Shown one piece after another: positions 27,680-37,031 of a DNA stretch of 63,592 bases. The notes beneath the pieces were generated by a model. It had not been told where the DNA came from and searched no databases. It saw only the letters and a program-made list of their open reading frames with translations. The stretch spans positions 1 to 63,592 of the forward strand of contig JANPDL010000003.1 of assembly GCA_031431475.1 (NCBI GenBank), written 5' to 3'. The stretch's first letter is position 1; every line of letters begins with the position of its first letter. Both the position numbers and the translations under genes were made by a program. Origin of the DNA: JADCCX01 sp031431475. Its GTDB lineage: Bacteria; Pseudomonadota; Alphaproteobacteria; Rhizobiales; Beijerinckiaceae.

Positions 27680-28883
27680 CCAGCATGAGCCCCCAGGTCA
27701 GCCCGAGCTGCACATAGAAATGCCGCCAGTGGTCCGTGTCGATCTGCATACCTTGCAGCATCAGGAAGAAAAAGGATGACCACACTGCAATGGCATCCTT
27801 CTGCCACGGCGTCTTGCGGAACACGAGCGACCATCCGACGAGCATCGTGATCGCGATCAGGCTGGCATAGCTGATGCCGCCGAGCCAGCCATAGGACGCG
27901 AACGCATTGAGGAACGTGTTGTGCGGATCCTCCGGGAAGATATCCCGAAACATCGTCGGACCGAAACCGTTAGGCTCGCTCAGCAGCAACGGTATCGAGC
28001 GGCGCTGATTGCCGAAACGTCCGGTCTCGCCGTAGTCGTAATCCTGGTTCAGCGAGGCCCGGACCTCGAAGGTTTCGCGGATAGCTTCGAACTGCAGGGC
28101 AATCACCAGAAGCACGGCAAATGCCGCGATGCCAAGCAGCGAAATGCCGATGATCCGCATCCGAAGTTTGCCGGTTTCTGCAGTGATAAAGGTGAGCATG
28201 ATGCACAGACCAACAGCTGCCACGGCAACACCCCAGGCACCGCGCGAGAACGACAGAAACAGGCCAGCGACGATGATCAGCAGCATGCCGGCAGCGATAA
28301 CCGGCCTACGGTGCGTACCCAGAAAGAACCCCTGCACGATGTAGACAAAGGGAAGGACGATGAATGTGCCAAAGACGTTGGGGTCCTTGAAGGTACCCAT
28401 GGCGCGACCGTAGCGCGTGAAATATTCAAGTGTCCCGGCGATATCGAAGTAACCCATGATACCCGCGATGGAGGCAATGACAGCGGCCAGTGCATAACCA
28501 CTCTTCATCAGGTCGAGACGCCTCTGCGTATCCTCCGAGAAGATCGCAGCGATGATAATAGCCATCATCGCCATGTAGACCGAAATAATCACGAACCACA
28601 CAGCGCGCGATTCATCCACGACCTCCATCAACGAGAAGCCGCCACCGATATTGTAGAGCACGAGCAGAAGGATCATCGGCAGGAACAGCACACTGATCTT
28701 GAGGCCTGTCAGCACGAAGATCAGCGTCACCAGACCGAATGCGATCTCGAACGGTGCCGGTTCGATGAACACGAGAAACCCTGAGAAAAACAGCAGCCAA
28801 ACCGCCGCATTGCGCAGCCCACGCGTGCTCAGCGTCTGGCTGCCGCCGCTGGCGATCCCGTCACTGGCTGTGGCCGCGCTCAA
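27594..28883 (-). CDS. Wzy/O-antigen ligase-like membrane protein
   Basis: This 429-residue protein has about eleven membrane helices and a large periplasmic loop containing FEVRASLNQDYDYGETGR and FPEDPHNTFLNAFASYGWLGG, the pattern of Wzy polymerases and WaaL-type ligases. It would polymerise repeat units or join glycans in the periplasm. The preferred start is TTG at 28881-28883, which overlaps the stop of the upstream transferase gene and follows AGGAG by eight bases; a GTG at 28946 is the alternative. Its 3' end overlaps the opposite-strand MFS gene. Confidence 0.85.
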   Translation of the reverse strand: MSAATASDGIASGGSQTLSTRGLRNAAVWLLFFSGFLVFIEPAPFEIAFGLVTLIFVLTGLKISVLFLPMILLLVLYNIGGGFSLMEVVDESRAVWFVIISVYMAMMAIIIAAIFSEDTQRRLDLMKSGYALAAVIASIAGIMGYFDIAGTLEYFTRYGRAMGTFKDPNVFGTFIVLPFVYIVQGFFLGTHRRPVIAAGMLLIIVAGLFLSFSRGAWGVAVAAVGLCIMLTFITAETGKLRMRIIGISLLGIAAFAVLLVIALQFEAIRETFEVRASLNQDYDYGETGRFGNQRRSIPLLLSEPNGFGPTMFRDIFPEDPHNTFLNAFASYGWLGGISYASLIAITMLVGWSLVFRKTPWQKDAIAVWSSFFFLMLQGMQIDTDHWRHFYVQLGLTWGLMLASLRYAAWQQAAQVPTAEWSGSTGQTAQ

Positions 28884-30394
28884 TACGCATTCTCCTGCTT
28901 GATCAGCGAGAAAGGTGTGCGCAGCAGGATCGCCATGTCCAGCCACAGCGACCAGTTCTCAATATAGCGCAGATCATGATCGACCCGGCGCTGGATCTTT
29001 TCCTCGGTGTCCGTCTCGCCCCGCCAGCCATTGACCTGCGCCAGACCTGTAATGCCCGGCTTGACGCGGTGGCGGGCGAAATAGCCGTCCACCACCTGAT
29101 CGTAGAGCCGGTTTTCCGCCTTGGCGTGAACCGCGTGTGGCCTTGGGCCGACTATCGACAGATTGCCATGGAACACGACATTGAAAAATTGCGGCAGTTC
29201 GTCCAGCGATGTCCTGCGGATGAAGCGCCCAACGCGGGTGACGCGGGGATCATCCCGTGTCACAAGCCGCGACGCCGTTGCATCGCTTGCCTCGGCATAC
29301 ATCGAGCGGAACTTGAAAACTTCTATCAACTCGTTGTTGAAGCCGTAGCGCTTCTGCCGGAACAGCGCGGGTCCGCGCGATTCCAGCCGCACCGCAAGCG
29401 CGACCAGCAGCATTACCGGCGACAGCAGGATCAGCAGCAGGCTTCCGACAATCTTGTCGAACAGCCATTTGAGAACCACGTCCCAGTCTGCAATGGGCTT
29501 GTCCACCATGTCGAAGACCGGCAGGCCACCTATGTAGGAGTAGTTGCGTGGGCGGAACCGCAGCTTCTGCATATGGGCTGCAAGGCGGATATCGATGGGC
29601 AGAATCCAGAGCTTCTTCAGCATCTGCAACAAGCGCGTCTCGGCGGATAGCGGCAGGGCGAAAATCACGAGATCAAGCCGCGCGTGTCTTGCGTACTCGA
29701 CCAGATCATCCACCGTGCCAAGCTTGGGGTACCCCGCCAGCACATCGGGCGAACGCTCATCCCAGCGGTCATCGAAAACACCGAAAACCCGCAGATCCGA
29801 TTGCTCGTCCGCCTGCAAACTGCGCAGCAATTTCTCTGCCGCTTCGCCGCCGCCAACAATCGCGGTGCGTCGGTCGAGCAGCCCCTGCCGCGTCATGGTC
29901 CGGATTTTCCATGACAGGCAAATCCGTGCGAATAAGAGTGTGGCCAGCCCCGTACCAAACCAGGCCGCCATGAATACACGCGAAAACACGCCTTCCAGCT
30001 TCAGGAAGAAGACGAAGGAGAAGGCGATGAGGAACGCCATTGTCCATCCCGCAATCAGCCGTGGCGCATGAATCAGCGGAGCGCGAAACACGCCGATGTG
30101 AAAGAGGTCAAACGCCTGCAGGGTGATGATGGCGAGAACAGAGAACAACGGGATCGACAGCACATAGGCCGATTGCCAGCCAATCTGCGGAAAGACGTAG
30201 AGCCAGTAGATCAGGCCACCTAGAGCACATGTGAGTGCCGCCTCGGCGATGCGCCAGAGCCCGGCGATTACAATGGGAGAGACCGCAGCAGAGGGTTGTA
30301 GATCAAGCGTGGATTCAGCCAGTTTGACGCGCGCAGCTGCAACCCCGGAGATCGCGGGCTGAGACCTGTGCTTCGCTTTCTCTGCCTGTGCCAA
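28880..30394 (-). CDS. WcaJ-type undecaprenyl-phosphate sugar phosphotransferase
   Basis: This 504-residue protein starts polysaccharide repeat units by moving a sugar phosphate (often glucose-1-phosphate) to undecaprenyl phosphate. Several N-terminal helices and a CoA-binding-like domain (IVGGGEAAEKLLRSL) come before the catalytic domain, which has FRQKRYGFNNELIEVFKFRSM, VGPRPHAV and VKPGITGLAQVNGWRGET. The likely start is TTG at 30392-30394. It is the second gene in the minus-strand unit that runs from the glycosyltransferase to the Wzy-like gene. Confidence 0.93.
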   Translation of the reverse strand: MAQAEKAKHRSQPAISGVAAARVKLAESTLDLQPSAAVSPIVIAGLWRIAEAALTCALGGLIYWLYVFPQIGWQSAYVLSIPLFSVLAIITLQAFDLFHIGVFRAPLIHAPRLIAGWTMAFLIAFSFVFFLKLEGVFSRVFMAAWFGTGLATLLFARICLSWKIRTMTRQGLLDRRTAIVGGGEAAEKLLRSLQADEQSDLRVFGVFDDRWDERSPDVLAGYPKLGTVDDLVEYARHARLDLVIFALPLSAETRLLQMLKKLWILPIDIRLAAHMQKLRFRPRNYSYIGGLPVFDMVDKPIADWDVVLKWLFDKIVGSLLLILLSPVMLLVALAVRLESRGPALFRQKRYGFNNELIEVFKFRSMYAEASDATASRLVTRDDPRVTRVGRFIRRTSLDELPQFFNVVFHGNLSIVGPRPHAVHAKAENRLYDQVVDGYFARHRVKPGITGLAQVNGWRGETDTEEKIQRRVDHDLRYIENWSLWLDMAILLRTPFSLIKQENAY

Positions 30395-30428
30395 GAATAC
30401 TCACTTTCAAGAGACCAACTGGTTACGA

Positions 30429-31592
30429 TCAGCCAGCCTTGCGTTCCACTTCACCCGCGTTGACCGCGTTTCCGCGCCGCTGACGTGCGGCTACGTAGGC
30501 CTCCAGCACCGTCGAGGCCATTTTCTCGACGGAGAAGTTCTCGTCGATATGTTCCTGCAAACGCATGGCGGGTGTCAGTCGTTCTTCGGCTGTCATCGCT
30601 ACAGACCGGCGCATTGTTTCAGCCAGCAGCGGGACATTGTCGCACGGAATCAGCCGGTCGCTCTCGGAACCGAAGATTTCAGGAATTCCACCCACATCGG
30701 TCGAAATAATAGGCATAGAGGCTCCCGCCGCTTCGATCACGACATAGGGCATTGATTCAAAGCGTGACGGCACGATCATGGTGTGTGCCAGGGCAAAGGC
30801 TTCGCGCGCGGCCATCGGCTTGTGAAAGGATACAGTTCCGTCCATGCCAAGCGCTGAAACTTGCGCCCGCAACGCTGGCTCATCAGGCCCTTGCCCAACA
30901 AGGATGAGTGTTGGCGACTTTTGCGTCTGCGCCCGGATTTCGGCCATGGCGGACAAGAGATTGTCGATGCCCTTGGCGAAGCGGAATTCGCCGATATAGA
31001 GAAAATCAGCGGCGTTACCCACAGGAACCACCGGTACGAGTTCATGCGGATAGAGCCCGTTGAGCACGATGCGAGTCACGGCATCCGTCTCGCAGACATA
31101 CTCACGAAAGCGATCAGCGATGAACTGGCTCTCGAACAGGAAGAGGTCAGTGCCTTTTTCCAGCAGATACTCGATGCCCATATAGGCTCGGTGGATCAGC
31201 GTACCTGGCTTGTAATTGAGACTGCCGCCGTGCGGCGTGTACGCCCGCACGGGACCGGTGCTGCGCGCCACGGCACCGATGCGTGCGTAAAGCCCACCCT
31301 TGGAGCCATGCCCATGCAAAACGTCCGCACCCGTGCGTGCCGAAAAGCTGTTGATACGCGAGAGCGCCGCCATATCGCTCCAGTGGGGATTGCGCTGCAT
31401 CGGCGAGCGCACGACACCAAGTGCAAGATGAGCCAACAATTCCTTCAGGAGGCCTTCGTTGCGCTCACCTGCGAAAGTGGCATCGCAGAACACACCAACC
31501 TCATGGCCACGGCGCGCTTGTTCCTTCGCCAGATCCATCACATGACGAAACAGCCCGCCAACCGGCGCGCGAAACACATGGATAATGCGCAT
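30429..31592 (-). CDS. Glycosyltransferase family 4
   Basis: This 387-residue GT-B enzyme has an N-terminal acceptor domain (PVGGLFRHVMDLAKE) and a C-terminal donor domain with the EX7E motif (ESMPYVVIE) and GGIPEIFG. It adds a sugar from a nucleotide donor to the growing lipid-linked unit; the sugar is not deducible. The ATG overlaps the stop of the Wza-like gene by one base (TGATG), so translation is coupled. It is the only glycosyltransferase in the cluster besides the initiating enzyme. Confidence 0.92.
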   Translation of the reverse strand: MRIIHVFRAPVGGLFRHVMDLAKEQARRGHEVGVFCDATFAGERNEGLLKELLAHLALGVVRSPMQRNPHWSDMAALSRINSFSARTGADVLHGHGSKGGLYARIGAVARSTGPVRAYTPHGGSLNYKPGTLIHRAYMGIEYLLEKGTDLFLFESQFIADRFREYVCETDAVTRIVLNGLYPHELVPVVPVGNAADFLYIGEFRFAKGIDNLLSAMAEIRAQTQKSPTLILVGQGPDEPALRAQVSALGMDGTVSFHKPMAAREAFALAHTMIVPSRFESMPYVVIEAAGASMPIISTDVGGIPEIFGSESDRLIPCDNVPLLAETMRRSVAMTAEERLTPAMRLQEHIDENFSVEKMASTVLEAYVAARQRRGNAVNAGEVERKAG

Positions 31593-32158
31593 CAGAAGAA
31601 CCGTTCGCGGATGGTGATCGTGTCGCCAGGACGCACCGCAGTATCCAGCGGCACTTTGCCTGACACGGCTTCACCATTGATACTCCGTGTGACCTCGGCG
31701 GCGTAGCGGTCAGCACGCGGTTGGAAACCACCCGCAATCGCCACAGCTGTTTGCACGGTCATGCCGTTGACATAGGGGTATTGGCCCGATGTCGTGACCT
31801 CGCCCAAGATGAAGAACGGACGGTACTGCTCCACTTCGACCGAGACTTTCGGCTCGCGCAAGAATCCGCCACGCAGCTTCGCCGCGATCTGATGCTCAAG
31901 GCCCTTGGTAGTCTGTCCCTGAGCTGGGACCGAGCCTATGAGCGGCATCGAGACATGCCCGACGCTGTCAACCGTGTAAGTGTTGGACAGACTATCCTGG
32001 CCGAACACGATGACCCGCAGCCGATCACCATTGGCGAGTGTGTAGGGCTCATGCAAGCTCGCCGCAAACATCTCGGAATGCGCAATGCTACGATGATGCG
32101 AACAAGCTGACAGCCCCAGGGAGGCTGCAATCGACAGAACGAATGAGATACGCTTCAT
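31592..32158 (-). CDS. Wza/ExoF-like polysaccharide export lipoprotein
   Basis: This 188-residue protein has a signal peptide ending in the lipobox LSAC, so Cys19 is probably lipidated. A Poly_export domain follows (GDRLRVIVFGQDSL...GHVSMPLIGSV), then a SLBB-like domain (FFILGEVTTSGQYPY). It is shorter than E. coli Wza and lacks the C-terminal outer-membrane helix, as in ExoF-type proteins. It should form or recruit the outer-membrane export pore. The gene is divergent from the Wzz/Wzc-like gene across 176 bases. Confidence 0.92.
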   Translation of the reverse strand: MKRISFVLSIAASLGLSACSHHRSIAHSEMFAASLHEPYTLANGDRLRVIVFGQDSLSNTYTVDSVGHVSMPLIGSVPAQGQTTKGLEHQIAAKLRGGFLREPKVSVEVEQYRPFFILGEVTTSGQYPYVNGMTVQTAVAIAGGFQPRADRYAAEVTRSINGEAVSGKVPLDTAVRPGDTITIRERFF

Positions 32159-32334
32159 GACACGACACGACTGTTGAACTTGTCATATGAAACACCATCA
32201 TGGTTAAGAAACCTTTTGCATCAGATTTTGCTAACCAAGCCAGTTAACCCCCCGGAAACCATAATCTGCGATATCCTGACTCCTGGTTGTCTCAGGACTG
32301 CCGTTCCAGTTTGGGTTGTGTAGGAGTTGTCGCA

Positions 32335-34653
32335 ATGCGTGTTGCGGAAGCTGGCCAGCAGATGCCGTCGTCATCGGCAGATCGTGGCGAGATTGATCTG
32401 GTTGCCCTGTTCCGGGAAGTCGGACGGCGCAAATGGCTTGTGTTGCTGATAACGCTTGGCGCTTTGGCGCTGTCGACGGTCGCAGTCAATATCATCAAGC
32501 CACGCTACACGGCCGAGACCCGTGTCTTTCTCGAAAACCGCGATACCGAATACACCCGCATCGGCCGTGAAGGCCAGCGCGGCAACGATCCCCTGATCGA
32601 TCAGGATGCTGTTTTGAGCCAGGTTCAGCTCGTCCAGTCCCGCGATATTGCCCGCGCCATGATCCGTCGTTTCGATCTCGGAACCAAGCCGGAATTCGAT
32701 GATGTGCTGTCTGGCACTGACGCGCTGACCAAAGTCGCCGTCATGCTCGGCCTGATCAACAATCCGGCCAGCATGTCACCGGAAGAGCGCGTCCTGGAAA
32801 AGTATTTCGACAAACTCAAGGCTTTCGCCGTGGCAAAATCGCGCGTCATCGCCATCGAGTTCCAGAGCCGCGATCCGGAGCTGGCAGCGAAACTCTCTGA
32901 CGCGGTTGCCCAAGAATACATCAAGCAACTGGAGCAGGCGAAGAAGGGCTCGGCCAAATCCGCCGGGTCATGGCTGGGCCGCACGATCGATACATTGCGC
33001 GAGCGCGTGTCAACTGCGGAAGGCAAGGTCGAAGCCTTCCGCAGCCAGAATGGCCTCTTCCTAGTGGGAGGCGGCAATGGTGACACATCGAATATCTCTT
33101 CGCAGCAATTGTCGGAACTCAACACACAGCTTGCCACAGCTCGCTCGCTGCAGGCTGAACTGACATCCAAGGCTCGCATGATCCGTGAGGCGGTACGTCA
33201 GGGGCGCATCTTCGAGGTATCGGATGTGGTCAACAATGAATCTGTCCGCCGCCTGATTGAATCCCGCGCCACACTCAAGGCGCAGATTGCTCAGGAGGAG
33301 CGCACGCTTCTGCCACAGCATCCGCGCATCAAGGAGCTGTACGCGCAGCTCGGTGGTTTTGAGGAGCAGGTCCGCAATGCGGCCGAGCGCACGTCTCGCG
33401 CTCTGGAGAACGACGCCCGCGCCGCCGGTGGCCGTGTCGCCGCCAGCCAGGCAGAACTCGACCAGCAGAAGCGCCAGAGCGGCACGTCCAATGAGCAGGA
33501 AGTGCAATTGCGCGCACTGGAGCGTGAAGCCAAGGCCGAGCGCGAGCAGCTTGAGACCTACCTGACGCGCTACCGCGATGCGACGTCACGCGATGCGGAC
33601 AACGCGGTGACAGCCGATGCGCGCGTCGTGTCGAGCGCCATAGTGCCAACCAATCCCAGCTTCCCCAAGAAACTGCCGATCATCCTGATCGCGACGCTGG
33701 CGGCTTTCGCCATCTCGCTTTTCTGGATTCTGACGAAGGCACTTCTCTCGGAGCATGTCTATGCACGCCGCATACCCGAACCGCAGCCGCAGCCGCCCGT
33801 TATGGCCTATCCGCCCATGATGATGACACCGCAGATTATGGCTATAATGGCGCAGGGTATGGTGCCGCAGCCGGTGGCGATGCAGACTCCGGTTCCGCAG
33901 CAGCAGACCGTTGAAAGACCGATTGTAGCTGTTGAAAGCGCTACGCCTGCACAGATCGCGGCAGCCGACCCTGTGCCAGCCGCCCCCCCCGTGCTGTCCG
34001 AGGCTAGCCTTGCGATGCAGGCTTCGCTGGATCGCATGGCGCAGGTGCTGAAGCCTTCGCTTGCCACAGCGGCAATACCCGAATTGCAGGCTCCACCAAT
34101 GCAGCCCCGCGCGTCAGATCTTGCCGAGCCATTGCCCTCAAAGGAACCATTGCAGCAAGACGGCCTGATCTGGTGGACAGCCGACCAGGACCGGGATCAC
34201 GCGCCTCTCGAACTTGCCGCCGACACCTCGGATAACCCGCTGTTCGAAATTGCCGAGGAAGCCGAAGCCGCGCTCATCAGGGGGCGCCCGGTGTCGATAC
34301 TCGTGCTCTCCGTGGAAAGCGCCGCGCATGCGGCTGGCACCGTGCGTGCGCTGGAAGCCATCCTGAAGCGTCAGGGGCCATCGCTCGTGGCCGCGCTCGA
34401 TCCAGATCAGATCACACCAAAGGGTTTAGCAGCCGCAGCAAGGAGCCTTGCAGGCAATCATGACTATGTCGTCTTCAATGGCGGCGCAGCCAGCAGCCTT
34501 GCAGCGGCGCTCACGGGTTCGACGACGCTGACTGTACTTGTTGCATCGGATAACACGGACGACGAGCACCTTGATGCGGCAGAACAGGCTTTGTCGGGAT
34601 GCAGTTATTTCATTGTTGGAGTGGACTCCGCCATGGAGCTGGAGCGCGGCTGA
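32335..34653 (+). CDS. Wzz/Wzc-like exopolysaccharide transport protein with degenerate ATPase domain
   Basis: This 772-residue protein has a Wzz domain with a first helix near residues 32-54, a long coiled-coil periplasmic region, the Pro-rich second membrane region (NPSFPKKLPIIL...), then a Pro/Met/Gln-rich linker and a C-terminal domain. That domain has the strand order of a BY-kinase (SILVLSVESAAHAAG, NHDYVVFNGG) but no Walker A lysine, no Walker B aspartates and no Tyr-rich tail, so it is probably inactive. The ATG at 32335 follows TAGGAG by eight bases. It controls chain length or couples polymerisation to export. Confidence 0.88.
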   Translation: MRVAEAGQQMPSSSADRGEIDLVALFREVGRRKWLVLLITLGALALSTVAVNIIKPRYTAETRVFLENRDTEYTRIGREGQRGNDPLIDQDAVLSQVQLVQSRDIARAMIRRFDLGTKPEFDDVLSGTDALTKVAVMLGLINNPASMSPEERVLEKYFDKLKAFAVAKSRVIAIEFQSRDPELAAKLSDAVAQEYIKQLEQAKKGSAKSAGSWLGRTIDTLRERVSTAEGKVEAFRSQNGLFLVGGGNGDTSNISSQQLSELNTQLATARSLQAELTSKARMIREAVRQGRIFEVSDVVNNESVRRLIESRATLKAQIAQEERTLLPQHPRIKELYAQLGGFEEQVRNAAERTSRALENDARAAGGRVAASQAELDQQKRQSGTSNEQEVQLRALEREAKAEREQLETYLTRYRDATSRDADNAVTADARVVSSAIVPTNPSFPKKLPIILIATLAAFAISLFWILTKALLSEHVYARRIPEPQPQPPVMAYPPMMMTPQIMAIMAQGMVPQPVAMQTPVPQQQTVERPIVAVESATPAQIAAADPVPAAPPVLSEASLAMQASLDRMAQVLKPSLATAAIPELQAPPMQPRASDLAEPLPSKEPLQQDGLIWWTADQDRDHAPLELAADTSDNPLFEIAEEAEAALIRGRPVSILVLSVESAAHAAGTVRALEAILKRQGPSLVAALDPDQITPKGLAAAARSLAGNHDYVVFNGGAASSLAAALTGSTTLTVLVASDNTDDEHLDAAEQALSGCSYFIVGVDSAMELERG

Positions 34654-35853
34654 TCAGCCTCCCCGCAACTTCCTGAAGCCGCCCACAAGAGCGAGCGCAA
34701 GCTCGCTCTTTTTCATGGCCCGCTTGACGGCTAATACAGACCGCAGGCTCGCAGCCGCGATCCGACCGGTCAGGGTCATTGGCAGGAAACTATCGAAGAG
34801 CGGCTCCTCCGTCTTGCAGTAATCGGCCTTATACTTGGCATCACCCGTCCCAAGATCGAAGCTGGTGAGCCCCCGAGCGCACATCATCTTGACCAGATGC
34901 AGCAGCAGCAGATCGCCGGGACTGTAGCGGGCAACAGCAGGATCACCATCAAACGAGGTGAACATGCCGGTGAACCGCCCCTGGTGGATCGCGCCACCAA
35001 ACACCGAAACGATACGCTCCCCCACTCGCATTGCGAAAAGCGAGATTGACTGCGTGCCATCAGCAATACCGCTCGTCGCACCAGCATGGAGAAACGCCCT
35101 GACGCTGCTGTCCGCGAAGGGATCAGTGATACCCATCGTATGGAAGCGTGCTGCTTTCTGGGCATAGAACGCCACCAGAACCGTCTCCACCTCACTCAAA
35201 TTGCGCGCTTCAAGAAAACTGACAGTACCGTTTTCACCGAGTTTCTTTTCCTTGTGCCGGAGTTTTTTGCGACTTTCCGATGACATCAGACTCCGGATCA
35301 TCTCCTCGCCATCCGGCACGAGTGCTGTCTTCCAGGCGCTACTGGCACTTGGTTGATGCGGGAGCTTCAGCAGCGGATTGTCACGCCCCAGCCACGTAAG
35401 GGGCTGGTTTTCAAAATGAAAGAGATCGATGCCATGTTTCTCAGCCACATTGCGCAGCGTGAAGCCGAGGTCATCTGCGGACAGGCCACTCATGACCTGC
35501 GGTTCGTAAACACCCATGTTCATATTGGCATGCTTGCCGCCCAAGAAGATACCGCAAGTCACGCCTCGGCGCGACCGCACACCCAAGGGCAGCAGGGCTA
35601 TCGCCCGGCCACGGCTATCATGGGCTGTAACGATCAGGGGCTTGATGCCCAGCGGCGCGGACAGCGCATCGCTCCAGGCCCGGATCCAGTCGTATGTCTG
35701 ATAAGGCGTAGTCATACCGCTGTTCTGCAGAACGCGCCATTGTGCTGAAAGCTGGGTCAGGTCATCATGGGTTTCGACACGATGGATCATGGCGACTTCC
35801 GCCGCATCTACCACACCCGCTCTGCTTCCAGCCGAGGCTTCAACCATCGTCAT
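34654..35853 (-). CDS. GNAT family acyltransferase, BioF2/CelD-like
   Basis: This 399-residue protein has the double-GNAT layout of the BioF2-like/CelD group, often found in exopolysaccharide and cellulose clusters. Landmarks are TPYQTYDWIRAW, IALLPLG and the C-terminal GDLLLLHLVKMMCARGLTSFDLGTGDAKYK with FGTGD-like motif. It would transfer an acyl group to a sugar or another small acceptor. The ATG at 35851-35853 is preferred over an upstream GTG at 35877. Its stop codon abuts that of the Wzz/Wzc-like gene, and a terminator for the latter lies inside its 3' end. Confidence 0.85.
   Translation of the reverse strand: MTMVEASAGSRAGVVDAAEVAMIHRVETHDDLTQLSAQWRVLQNSGMTTPYQTYDWIRAWSDALSAPLGIKPLIVTAHDSRGRAIALLPLGVRSRRGVTCGIFLGGKHANMNMGVYEPQVMSGLSADDLGFTLRNVAEKHGIDLFHFENQPLTWLGRDNPLLKLPHQPSASSAWKTALVPDGEEMIRSLMSSESRKKLRHKEKKLGENGTVSFLEARNLSEVETVLVAFYAQKAARFHTMGITDPFADSSVRAFLHAGATSGIADGTQSISLFAMRVGERIVSVFGGAIHQGRFTGMFTSFDGDPAVARYSPGDLLLLHLVKMMCARGLTSFDLGTGDAKYKADYCKTEEPLFDSFLPMTLTGRIAAASLRSVLAVKRAMKKSELALALVGGFRKLRGG
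34687..34713 (+). terminator. Rho-independent terminator inside the opposing gene
   Basis: AAGAGCGAGC pairs with GCTCGCTCTT around a GCAA loop, followed by TTT, so the plus-strand tract reads TTTTT. It lies 34 bases after the stop of the Wzz/Wzc-like gene, within the 3' coding end of the convergent GNAT gene. Confidence 0.75.
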
Positions 35854-35958
35854 GATGTCGTTTCCCCTCAAGATCACTCATATCAGAACGATGAAAGCAA
35901 CGGATCGTCAACGCAAAGGCTGCAAAAGCGTTGATGAAATGGAAACAGGAACCACGAC

Positions 35959-36972
35959 TTGAAGCATCTCGTTTTCCGTACAGGCCTTGCGATTCTGGGC
36001 AAAACCGGCGCGGCTGCAGCCATGGCGCAGCGAACGCGCGGGCTGGGCGCTGTGCTGATGTTTCATCACGTCAGACCATCAAAGCCCAAAGCGTTTGACC
36101 CGCATCGTATCCTAGAAATCACTCCGGAGTTTCTGGATTGCGTTCTCGGCCACATCCGCAACAGGGGTTACGACATTATCCCCATTGATGAGATGGCAGA
36201 GCGCATCCGCAATCCGCAGAGCGGCAGGCCTTTCGTGGTGCTGACATTCGACGATGGCTACCGTGACAATGCTGAATTCGCCCTGCCCGTCCTGCGCAGG
36301 CATGCAGCACCCTTCACGGTCTTCGCCACGACGGGGTTCGCTGATGGTGGAGCGCCATTGTGGTGGCTGGATCTGGAAGACGCTGCTGCGCGCGGATTGC
36401 CTGGACCAGACGGAAGCAAAACGATTGGCAGTCCAGCCAAAATCTTCAAATCGATCTATGCGGATCTGCGCCCGAAAGCCAATCTGCAACAGGAAATTGC
36501 CAGATTTTCTGCGGCGGCTGATATCGATGGACCCGCACGAACACGGCGGCTGTGCCTCCACTGGGATGATCTGCGTGCGCTGGCAGCCGATCCGCTCTGC
36601 ACCCTCGGCACGCACACACTGACCCATCCCCTGCTCGGTACGCAGGACGAGCAGACTGCACGGCGCGAGATGGCCCAATCGAAGGCCATTCTGGAGGACA
36701 AGCTGCAACTGCCGGTCCGGCACATCGCCTATCCGGTCGGCGATGCGCTGGCGGCAGGTGCGCGGGAGTTTGCACTGGCTAAGGAACTTGGTTTCGAGAC
36801 AGGCGTCACGACACGGCCCGGCGTGATCTTCCCCGAGCACGACGCGCATCTGCACGCCCTGCCTCGCCTTTCCGTCAATGGGCTCTATCAGTCGGTTTCC
36901 GCCTTCGATGTTCTGCTCTCGGGATCAGCCTTCTGGCTGTTCAACCGGGGCCGCAAGCTGAATGTCACTTGA
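35959..36972 (+). CDS. Polysaccharide deacetylase (NodB homology)
   Basis: This 337-residue carbohydrate esterase family 4 protein has the metal-binding TFDDG motif (residues about 95-99) and HTLTHP as the second motif. A longish HHV stretch at FHHVRPS precedes it. Such enzymes remove N- or O-acetyl groups from polysaccharides, here probably the exopolysaccharide. The start is TTG at 35959, which follows AGGA by eight bases; the next ATG at 36022 has no ribosome-binding site. No clear signal peptide is visible, so its location is uncertain. Confidence 0.9.
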   Translation: MKHLVFRTGLAILGKTGAAAAMAQRTRGLGAVLMFHHVRPSKPKAFDPHRILEITPEFLDCVLGHIRNRGYDIIPIDEMAERIRNPQSGRPFVVLTFDDGYRDNAEFALPVLRRHAAPFTVFATTGFADGGAPLWWLDLEDAAARGLPGPDGSKTIGSPAKIFKSIYADLRPKANLQQEIARFSAAADIDGPARTRRLCLHWDDLRALAADPLCTLGTHTLTHPLLGTQDEQTARREMAQSKAILEDKLQLPVRHIAYPVGDALAAGAREFALAKELGFETGVTTRPGVIFPEHDAHLHALPRLSVNGLYQSVSAFDVLLSGSAFWLFNRGRKLNVT

Positions 36973-37031
36973 GTCATTTTGGTCGCGTGAGCAATCTTGC
37001 GCTTCCGGCCCTGATCCGCCACATCAGCGCT

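Noticed and set aside
27921..28784. A 287-codon plus-strand open frame within the Wzy-like gene
   Set aside because: The minus strand encodes a coherent multi-helix membrane protein, whereas the plus-strand frame is His- and Gln-rich without domains.
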